Shown here piece by piece: positions 24,644 to 31,602 of a stretch of 64,000 nucleotides of DNA. The position numbers and the translations under genes are program-made. Below the pieces are notes generated by a model. That model worked only from the letters and a program-made list of their open reading frames with translations, was not told where the DNA came from and made no database searches. The stretch is from contig CAJULM010000006.1 of NCBI GenBank assembly GCA_910587285.1, positions 1 to 64,000 of the forward strand, given 5' to 3'. Position 1 is the first letter of the stretch; each line of letters starts with the position of its first letter. Source of the DNA: an uncultured Oscillospiraceae bacterium (GTDB lineage: Bacteria; Bacillota; Clostridia; Oscillospirales; Oscillospiraceae).

Positions 24644-24654
24644 GAGGGATTGTT

Positions 24655-25797
24655 GTGTTGAACTGCTCATTTTGGAAAAATGCTGTATACACGGCAAAGA
24701 GGATCGCTGTCCGGGGGATTGCCGGCGCACTGCTGTGTGCGGTGCTGATATTGTTCCTTGCTCCGGCCTATGCCGTAGGCTGCGCAGATCCTCTTGCCAC
24801 TGAAACTGGAAAAGCGGAAATTCATGCGGGAGATGTGGTGTGCTTTGGCATATGCGATGATGCTTGCGGTTTTGACGGGAAATGGTTGGCTTTGGATACG
24901 GAGCATACCAATACCGGCGAGCCGGGCATGTTCCTTATGGCGCTGAATCTCATTTCGGATGAAAAGGGAGGCAGCCTTCTGTTTCGCGACATTGGTGGAG
25001 ATGTATCTGTCTCTTTTGCGGACAGGGGAGACGCCTTTGCGGCGGAACACCCCGGATCGACTGACTATCGGAACAGCGATATTCAGATCTGGTGTGAAGA
25101 CTTTGCACAATCCCACCTGACCCAGGCGGAATACGGTGCGCTCCTCCCTACGCTGAAATCAGATGCAGGTGTTGCGATTCCGGGCTTTGGAATCCCAATT
25201 CCCGGGGTTTCTACCGGCACGGTGGATTTTGACCCGGTTGATGAAATCCTGAACGGCGACAGGTTATTCCTGCTTTCCGCTGAGGAAATCACGAATCCGC
25301 AGTATGGTTTTGTGGATGCCCGTTCCCGTGTTGCCCAGTACAAGGGAACGGAGGAAGGCTACTGGCTCCGTTCCCCTCATATCCCTACATTCCCGTTGGA
25401 TGTAGGATTTGTATTCAGCTTCGGAGCGGTGATGGATTTCCCCGTGAACGGAAATTTTGCGTTTGAAATGAATTCCTATGCCCGTCCGGCCTGCAATCTG
25501 GACAGCAGTAAAATCACAGATGCGGAAGTTTTGGCAGTGCGCGGCGAAAAAACGATCTGGCGGTTAAGCTTCCAAGATGGCGAGCACAACGACCGGGAGT
25601 ATGATACCAGCCTTCCGATCATCGGTGAGGTTATGGACCTGACGGCGCTGCTGAAAAAGGCGCTGGTGATTACCGCCTGCGTGTTGATCCTTCTGATCGT
25701 TGTCATAGTGGTGGTGATTCGGAACGTGCTTCGCAAACGGCGAACAAAACGGATGGCAGAGAAAAAACAGGAGGAAGGATCGCTCGGTGGAGAATAA
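24655..25797 (+). CDS. Membrane-anchored DUF6273-like protein
   Basis: This 380-residue protein starts at GTG behind GGAGGG. It has an N-terminal transmembrane or signal segment (about 20-42), an extracellular domain and a second transmembrane helix near 340-360 followed by a basic tail (RKRRTKRMAEKK). The extracellular part holds GYWLRSP and, further on, ARPACNL, the pattern of DUF6273 ligand-binding-like domains. It follows the ABC gene by 11 bp, so the two are co-transcribed. It may sense or bind the substrate of the transporter. Confidence 0.65.
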   Translation: MLNCSFWKNAVYTAKRIAVRGIAGALLCAVLILFLAPAYAVGCADPLATETGKAEIHAGDVVCFGICDDACGFDGKWLALDTEHTNTGEPGMFLMALNLISDEKGGSLLFRDIGGDVSVSFADRGDAFAAEHPGSTDYRNSDIQIWCEDFAQSHLTQAEYGALLPTLKSDAGVAIPGFGIPIPGVSTGTVDFDPVDEILNGDRLFLLSAEEITNPQYGFVDARSRVAQYKGTEEGYWLRSPHIPTFPLDVGFVFSFGAVMDFPVNGNFAFEMNSYARPACNLDSSKITDAEVLAVRGEKTIWRLSFQDGEHNDREYDTSLPIIGEVMDLTALLKKALVITACVLILLIVVIVVVIRNVLRKRRTKRMAEKKQEEGSLGGE

Positions 25798-26187
25798 CTG
25801 GGAATTGTATTGAGAACTGCACAGTCAGGTGGGCAGTGAATAATTAAAGAATTTTCAACTACCGGCACCTGTTGGGGTGCCGGTAGTTGCATGAAGAAAA
25901 AATCTCCCTATGAAGTAATATGATGAGCTCCCCCCAAAGCACCGAATTTAAGTGATTAAAAGAGACAAATGGCTTCATACCATTTTCCTTTTTTGCTGTT
26001 GGAGTGTTGTGGAGTTTAATCTGTTCCTATAGAAAGATTTTGATTCTCCAACACAAAAGGTTATGCCGTAAAATGGCAAGGCTGTGCGGTTGCCCTTTCT
26101 TATCATATGACAATATGTATAATTGCTGCAGAATAGGCTGCGGATATTTATATAAAATAGCGCAGGCCGGTTTGAGGAGGAGAGTAT
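25798..26187. other. Intergenic region before the GH78-like gene
   Basis: Nearly 390 bp without a gene. It holds a 14-bp hairpin at 25856-25889 (CAACTACCGGCACC against GGTGCCGGTAGTTG) after the DUF6273-like gene; the T-run expected of a terminator is missing. The right half holds the LytTR-type repeats and -10 box listed separately. Confidence 0.6.
26056..26123 (+). promoter_or_regulatory. Predicted LytTR-regulated promoter of the GH78-like gene
   Basis: AAGGTTATGCCG (26056-26067) and AAGGCTGTGCGG (26077-26088) are direct repeats whose starts are 21 bp apart. A perfect TATAAT -10 box lies at 26118-26123, exactly 41 bp after the second repeat, and the -35 position is poor (TTTCTT). Paired direct repeats about 21 bp apart upstream of a weak -35 box are typical of LytTR regulators. 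The same arrangement stands before the 30913 gene. Confidence 0.7.
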
Positions 26188-28605
26188 ATGATAAAAAGGG
26201 AATGGCTTACACGAGGTACCGCGTTGCTGATCTGCGCTGTCTCTGTGTTCTCGTTGCTGGCCGGATGTAACAGTGAGGATAACATTATACCCGCTTCTTC
26301 TGCCCCAGTGGAGGTAGAAAACGTTGTCCCGGATCGGGGCATGGCAGACCGTTCGGATCTTATGTATTTGGATAGCATTGAGAGGTATAAAAAGACAGAC
26401 TGGACCGCCAATTGGATCTGGACTGAGGGCTGCGCCGAGGACAGCTATGTGGCTTTCCGCAAGACCTTCACCCTGGACCAGGCCGTCCCCTCCGCCACCG
26501 CGTTTATTTCCGCCGTGGACAAATACGTGCTGTGGGTGAACGGGGAGCTGGTGGTGCTGGACGGCGCGCTGAAACGGGGCCCAACCCCCTACGACAGCTA
26601 CTATGACACGGTGGAGCTCACCAACCTGAAGCAGGGGGAGAACACCATCGCCCTGCTGGTGGCCTTTAATGGCCGCTCCGGGGACGGCTCCATCGTCCCC
26701 GTCCTCCTGGACGAGGAGGGGGACGAGTACACCCAGGCGGGGCTTATTTTTGAGCTGGACGCCGGGGGCGTATCTATATGCTCGGACAGCTCCTGGAAGG
26801 CCGCCCGCCACACCGGCTACAAGAACCGGGTCACCTCTGGGGCGGATTACCCCGGCTACACCCAGTCCTCCATGCTGGCCGAGCGCAACGTCTATTTCGA
26901 CGCGCGGGACGACCTGGGCGAGTTCATGGCCGAGGGCTATAACGACAGCGGGTGGGAGAGCGCCGCGCTGATTGCCAAGGCCGGGGACATCCCCTTCGGC
27001 GGCCTCTACTCCGCCATGATTGCCCCCATCAAATTTGAGGAGATCACCGACTTCGCCAACGCCGGGGACTATGTGGGCGCGGCCCTGGCCCAGGACACCA
27101 CCCTGGTGCTGGAGCTGCCGGGCAACATCCAGTTTACCCCCTATTTCGAGCTGGAGGCTCCGGCGGGCAAAAAGCTGACCTTCTACACCGACACCTACAC
27201 TGACAAACAGGACATGCCCAACTTCAAGGACACCTATGTCACCGCCGAGGGGGCCCAGTGCTATGAGAATTATCCCTGGCGCAGCGGCTCCAAGCTCATT
27301 ATCGAGGCGGAGGCAGGCGTGACCTTCACCCGGCTGGGCTACCGCGTCAGCGGCTTCAACGGCGAATGGGCGGGGGCGTTTAGCTCCTCCGACGCGGGGC
27401 TGGACCAGCTGTGGCAGGAATCCCTCAACACCCTGGCCATCTGTATGCGGGACACCTACATGGACTGCCCCGAGCGGGAGCGGGGCCCCTACATGGGGGA
27501 CGCCTCCAACCAGATCGACGCGGTGCTGTACAGCTACGACCAGGCGGGGCTGGATATGACGAAAAAGGCCATCCTGGCCTGCGTGGCCTGGACGCGGACG
27601 GACGGGGCCATTCCCAGCCGCGCCCCCAGCGTGAAACCCCAGGAGATTCCCAATCAGAGCCTTATCTTTATGACCAGCGTGTATCACTACTGGCTCCACT
27701 CCGGGGACCGGGAGACGGCGGCGGCCTACTGCGAGGCCTTCCTCAACTACCTGAAAATGGTGGAGATGGAAAACGGCCTGCCGGTGTACCGGGAGGGCTC
27801 CTGGACGTGGAACGACTGGGGGGATCGCATCGACACCCAGCTGCTCCAGGCGGGCATCTACTACTATGCCCTCAACGTCACCAAATCCATGGCCGACGAG
27901 CTGGGCATCACCGAGGACACTGGGTTCCTCACCGAGCGGATGGACGCCATGCAGGAAAACTGGCGGACCGCCTACTACACTGAGGAGGGCTTCAAGAGCC
28001 CGGACAGCAAGTATGTGGATGACCGCGCCAACGCCATGCTGGCCCTGTCCGGCCTGGCGGGGGAGGAGGACTACGCCCTCATCACCGACGTGGTCATGAG
28101 CACCTATGAGGCCAGCCCCTTCATTGAGAAGTACGTGTTGGAGGCCCTGTGCGTCATGGGACGGACGGATCTGGCCCTCCAGAGGATGCGGGAGCGCTAC
28201 GCGCCCATGCTCCAGGACGAGTATGATACCCTGTGGGAGACCTTCGACGGGGAGACCGGAACCGTCAACCACGGCTGGACCGCCGCACCGCTGTACATCC
28301 TGTCCAAGTACGCGGCGGGGGTGCGCCCCACCGTGGCAGGGTTTGAAGAATACAAGATCGCACCCTGCGCCGCCCTGGACAGCTTTGACTGTACCGTCTG
28401 GACGCCTAAAGGGGAAATCGGCGTGAAGCTGGAGACTACGGCGGAGGGGAAAACGCTCACCGTGAACGCCATTGATGCCGTGGGGACGATCATCGTGCCG
28501 GAGGGCATGGGCACGGATATCACCGTCACCGGCGGGGACTGCCAGGTGGACGGGAACCGGGTGGTCGTCACCCAGGCGGGGGAGTACATCGTCACCATCC
28601 GATAA
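26188..28605 (+). CDS. GH78-like alpha-L-rhamnosidase lipoprotein
   Basis: This 805-residue protein is exported and lipid-anchored: the lipobox is SLLAGC with C27. Beta-sandwich domains fill about 60-400. The (alpha/alpha)6 catalytic domain begins near 400 and contains MRDTYMDCPERERGPYMGDA, whose DCPERER (426-432) corresponds to the DCPxRDER general-acid region of GH78. VNHGWTAAP near 692 and a C-terminal beta domain complete the family plan. The motif is one residue shorter than in classical GH78, as in a GH78-like subgroup. It probably removes terminal rhamnose or a related sugar at the cell surface. A LytTR-type promoter lies upstream. Confidence 0.8.
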   Translation: MIKREWLTRGTALLICAVSVFSLLAGCNSEDNIIPASSAPVEVENVVPDRGMADRSDLMYLDSIERYKKTDWTANWIWTEGCAEDSYVAFRKTFTLDQAVPSATAFISAVDKYVLWVNGELVVLDGALKRGPTPYDSYYDTVELTNLKQGENTIALLVAFNGRSGDGSIVPVLLDEEGDEYTQAGLIFELDAGGVSICSDSSWKAARHTGYKNRVTSGADYPGYTQSSMLAERNVYFDARDDLGEFMAEGYNDSGWESAALIAKAGDIPFGGLYSAMIAPIKFEEITDFANAGDYVGAALAQDTTLVLELPGNIQFTPYFELEAPAGKKLTFYTDTYTDKQDMPNFKDTYVTAEGAQCYENYPWRSGSKLIIEAEAGVTFTRLGYRVSGFNGEWAGAFSSSDAGLDQLWQESLNTLAICMRDTYMDCPERERGPYMGDASNQIDAVLYSYDQAGLDMTKKAILACVAWTRTDGAIPSRAPSVKPQEIPNQSLIFMTSVYHYWLHSGDRETAAAYCEAFLNYLKMVEMENGLPVYREGSWTWNDWGDRIDTQLLQAGIYYYALNVTKSMADELGITEDTGFLTERMDAMQENWRTAYYTEEGFKSPDSKYVDDRANAMLALSGLAGEEDYALITDVVMSTYEASPFIEKYVLEALCVMGRTDLALQRMRERYAPMLQDEYDTLWETFDGETGTVNHGWTAAPLYILSKYAAGVRPTVAGFEEYKIAPCAALDSFDCTVWTPKGEIGVKLETTAEGKTLTVNAIDAVGTIIVPEGMGTDITVTGGDCQVDGNRVVVTQAGEYIVTIR

Positions 28606-28610
28606 GGGTA

Positions 28611-28650
28611 CAAAGCAGCCGGGACCGCTTACGCGGCCCCGGCTGCTTTG
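28611..28650. terminator. Bidirectional terminator between GH78 and kinase genes
   Basis: CAAAGCAGCCGGG pairs with CCCCGGCTGCTTTG around a GC-rich loop. The A- and T-rich ends allow use from both sides of these convergent genes. Confidence 0.75.
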
Positions 28651-30012
28651 TCATGCGGTCTTGTCCCTGTTCCTGCCAAGCGGGAAGCGGACGGTGAGGA
28701 AAAACATATTGTCCACCACCTTGATGTCCATCGTGCCACCGTACTGCGCCGCGATATACTGGATGCTTTTTGTGCCGAAGCCGTGGCGGGAGCTGTCTCC
28801 CTTGCTGGTGGCGGGCAGGCCGTGATCCAGCTCCAGCCTGCCGCTGAAGTAGTTGGATTCTTCGACCACCAGCGAGTCCTTTTCCTCCCAGCAGGAGAGG
28901 GAGATCACCCGCTCCTCCAGCGGGAGGGGCTTCACGGCCTCCACCGCGTTGTCGATGATGTTTCCAAACAGGGTATAGGTCTGTACCGGGGTGAGGAAAT
29001 CCAGCTTTTCTCCGTCTGCCATGCAGGAAAAGGAGATGCCGCTTTTCTGGCAGGTCATGGCCTTTTCGCACAGCACCACGTCCAGCACCTCGTTGCCGGT
29101 TTTGATATTGGCGTCGTAGAACTGGATGGCCTCTCGTAGGGAGGCCGCTTCCTCTCCGGTGAGCTTGTCCTCAATCCTGTCCAGAATGTGCTTGAGGTCA
29201 TGGCATTTCATGTTAATGACATCCATGTTGGCCTTGACAGACTCAAACTGCGCCCGATCCTGCCGCCAAAGCTGGTGGAGGACACCAATCTGCTCCTCCT
29301 GCTCGCTCTGGGAAAAGATGCCCGCGCAGATCGTCAAGATGGTGAAGCTGAAGCCTACATAGAGTATCTTTGTCACAATATTGAGCATGGGACTTTCCCC
29401 TTCGTACACCCGGGAGATACAAATCAGGATATTCACCAGCGTTATCGTGGCAATGGACAGGATAATAACATTGCGAGTGGTGCGCCGGTTGTGGACCAGC
29501 CGGTTTTTCGGCGTGAAAAGTAAGGCCAACACAACAATGGACAGCAGATGAAAACCAAAAAAGAGCGTCCAGTCCAGATTTGAGATACTTGCATCTCCCG
29601 GATGGAGCAATGCCAGCGTTTCCCGGTCATTAATCCCCCGCAGATTTTGCAGCAGAGGATAGAGCTTGTTGGTGAACTGATAGGCCGCCATACCGGAGCA
29701 GAAGGCCAGCAGCATCTCTTCAATATCGTCCCTCCAGCAGAACATGAGCGCGGTAAAGTTCGACACAGTGATGGCGGAGTAGCACAGCACCCGCACCAGG
29801 AGAGAGTCTGCTTCCGTATACCAAATAGCCAGGAGATAACAGACCACCATTCCCTCCAGCAGGGTGAGGATGATACGAACGAGGAAAAAATCCCGCCGCT
29901 CAAACCTGCGAGCAAAGAGGGCGATGCAGGCATAACACTCCGTATAAGTCAGCATCAGGTTGACGCTCTGCATGGTGTAGGGCGTGGTAAAGGCCGCGAT
30001 CAGCTCATTCAT
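28651..30012 (-). CDS. GHKL-type sensor histidine kinase (LytTR partner)
   Basis: This 453-residue kinase has several N-terminal transmembrane helices (about residues 5-230), as in AgrC/NatK-type sensors. The likely phosphoacceptor is the His of KCHDLKHILD, around residue 270. A GHKL ATPase follows with the N box NIIDNAVEAV and the G box GFGTKSIQYIA. ATG 30012 is chosen because it overlaps the end of the regulator gene by 8 bp. With the LytTR regulator it forms a two-component system placed between its two predicted target promoters. Confidence 0.9.
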   Translation of the reverse strand: MNELIAAFTTPYTMQSVNLMLTYTECYACIALFARRFERRDFFLVRIILTLLEGMVVCYLLAIWYTEADSLLVRVLCYSAITVSNFTALMFCWRDDIEEMLLAFCSGMAAYQFTNKLYPLLQNLRGINDRETLALLHPGDASISNLDWTLFFGFHLLSIVVLALLFTPKNRLVHNRRTTRNVIILSIATITLVNILICISRVYEGESPMLNIVTKILYVGFSFTILTICAGIFSQSEQEEQIGVLHQLWRQDRAQFESVKANMDVINMKCHDLKHILDRIEDKLTGEEAASLREAIQFYDANIKTGNEVLDVVLCEKAMTCQKSGISFSCMADGEKLDFLTPVQTYTLFGNIIDNAVEAVKPLPLEERVISLSCWEEKDSLVVEESNYFSGRLELDHGLPATSKGDSSRHGFGTKSIQYIAAQYGGTMDIKVVDNMFFLTVRFPLGRNRDKTA

Positions 30013-30715
30013 AGCGTTTTGTCTCCATAAATCGGACAAAGGCGTCGGTAAACGCTTTCCGTTTGGGGTGGCTGATCTGGAGCGGTTCCCCGCCCACGAT
30101 CACATTCATGCCGTCAATGCGGTCCACATGGGTCAGGTTGACCAACAGGAAGCTGTTGCAGCGGACAAAGCCCTGCCCCGCCAGGGCAGATTCGGCGCTT
30201 TTCATGGTCTGGTACTGGCGGTATTCCCCGCTGGCGGTGTGGTAGACGCAGTGGTGCCCCTTGACCTCCACATAGCGGACATCACGGGGCGAGAGGCGCA
30301 CAAAGCTGGTGTCCGTGCGGATGAGCACGTCGGGGGGCATCACGTGCTCCAGCCTGGCCAGCACCTTGGTGAATTTCAGCGCAAACTCCGGGTAGGCCAC
30401 CGGCTTGACGATGAAATCAGAGGCGGCAACCTCATAACCCTGGATGGCGTACTGGCGCATGGTGGTGACAAAGATGAGGATCACCTTTTCGTCCTTTTCC
30501 CGCAGCAGCCTGGCCGCGTCCATGCCGTTGAGCATGGGCATCATGATGTCCATGTACACGATGTGGAACGGGGAGTATTTTTCCAAAAAAGTAATGGGTT
30601 CATAGAAGATTGAGACGGAGACAGACAACTTATGGTCAGCGGCGTAGGTCTTGATATGGCTTTCCAGCGCCGCGGCCTGCTCCCGGTTGTCCTCCACAAT
30701 GGCAATATCGATCAT
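30005..30715 (-). CDS. LytTR-family response regulator
   Basis: This 236-residue regulator has a receiver domain with D56 (IVYMDIMMPMLNG) and VTTMRQYAIQGYEV, followed by a LytTR DNA-binding domain from about 130 (VLIRTDTSFVRLSPRDVRYV, then FVRCNSFLLVNLTHVDRI). LytTR proteins bind pairs of direct repeats about 21 bp apart. Such pairs stand before the GH78-like gene (26056-26088) and just upstream of 30913, so this protein probably controls surface glycosidases in response to the kinase signal. Confidence 0.95.
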   Translation of the reverse strand: MIDIAIVEDNREQAAALESHIKTYAADHKLSVSVSIFYEPITFLEKYSPFHIVYMDIMMPMLNGMDAARLLREKDEKVILIFVTTMRQYAIQGYEVAASDFIVKPVAYPEFALKFTKVLARLEHVMPPDVLIRTDTSFVRLSPRDVRYVEVKGHHCVYHTASGEYRQYQTMKSAESALAGQGFVRCNSFLLVNLTHVDRIDGMNVIVGGEPLQISHPKRKAFTDAFVRFMETKRYE

Positions 30716-30741
30716 GTCTGTCCGCCTCCTTCTGCCTATTC

Positions 30742-30770
30742 AATATAGCAATTTTAACAAGGAAAGTCAA
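30742..30770 (-). promoter_or_regulatory. Promoter of the LytTR/kinase operon
   Basis: On the minus strand TTGACT (30765-30770) and TATATT (30742-30747) are 17 bp apart. A third, weaker copy of the LytTR-type repeat (AAGGTTGGGCTG, 30769-30780) overlaps this -35 box, which would allow autoregulation. Confidence 0.65.
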
Positions 30771-30791
30771 GGTTGGGCTGTCCGTGTTTGT

Positions 30792-30859
30792 AAGGTTGTG
30801 CGGCCAGAGACAAAGGTTATGCGGTTCCCATTGAAAACTTTGGGCATATCGAATAAATT
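30792..30859 (+). promoter_or_regulatory. Predicted LytTR-regulated promoter of the lipoprotein/GH3 operon
   Basis: AAGGTTGTGCGG (30792-30803) and AAGGTTATGCGG (30813-30824) are direct repeats 21 bp apart. TTGAAA (30831-30836) and TAAATT (30854-30859) are 17 bp apart and make a promoter. The -10 box starts 41 bp after the second repeat start, exactly as at 26056-26123. Confidence 0.75.
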
Positions 30860-30912
30860 GGGGGTGCGAAAAGGGGGAGAGCCCCTGACAAATATAAGAG
30901 GAGGATATTTCG

Positions 30913-31572
30913 ATGAAAAAGCACACGAAACTGGTTACCCTGTTCCTGGCCGGGGCGATGGCCCTGTCTCTGGCCGCCTGCAGCGGCGGCGGTGGCGGGA
31001 GCAGCGCCGGCGGCAAGGTCACCGGCGTCTACCTCAGCCCCGCCAACCTGAGCTATCAGAATATGCGGCCCCAGTATAACTACTACCTCACCACCTTCAC
31101 CCACGAGGAGCTCACGCTGATGGATAACAATACCTACTGCCTGGTGCTCTCCTCCTCCACCTTCTCCGCCCTGGAGCTGGCCGAGAGCACCAACGACGCC
31201 AAGGGCAACGAGCGGGCAAATTCCATTTATAAGCTGTACGGCGCCTGCACCAGCAAAACCAACGACTTGGACGACGACCTGCTGGACGTTACCCTCTCCG
31301 CCCCCACCCGCGTGGTGCTGAGCAATGACCAGACCTACTGGCTGGACACCGATAACTGGAACGACAGCATGGGCAAGGTCGTGGTTCCGCCCACCGGCTA
31401 TGACGACAACGGCAATCCCATCTACGACCAGAACGCCGAGCCCTGGACCGCCCAGCAGTACCTGGAGGACATTGCGTTCCCTGAGATGACGATCCAGGTC
31501 AACCAAAAGACGGCCAGCTTCGATTACACGGACTTCGGCATTTACAATTTCAGCGTTGATATGCCGGGCTGA
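30913..31572 (+). CDS. Small lipoprotein of unknown function
   Basis: This 219-residue protein has a lipobox (SLAAC, C23) followed by a Gly/Ser linker, so it is lipid-anchored outside the cell. The mature part is rich in Thr, Asp, Asn and Tyr and probably beta-rich. No family is recognised. It is the first gene after the LytTR-type promoter and is followed after 30 bp by a GH3 gene. A ligand-binding or surface-scaffold role near the GH3 enzymes is possible. It shares general character, but not obvious sequence, with the lipoprotein at 34968. Confidence 0.7.
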   Translation: MKKHTKLVTLFLAGAMALSLAACSGGGGGSSAGGKVTGVYLSPANLSYQNMRPQYNYYLTTFTHEELTLMDNNTYCLVLSSSTFSALELAESTNDAKGNERANSIYKLYGACTSKTNDLDDDLLDVTLSAPTRVVLSNDQTYWLDTDNWNDSMGKVVVPPTGYDDNGNPIYDQNAEPWTAQQYLEDIAFPEMTIQVNQKTASFDYTDFGIYNFSVDMPG

Positions 31573-31602
31573 TACGCCTTGTGTAATCGGGAGGACCACT
31601 TC

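Noticed and set aside
25856..25889. 14-bp hairpin as a terminator of the DUF6273-like gene
   Set aside because: The stem is perfect, but an A-rich tract follows instead of T on the plus strand.
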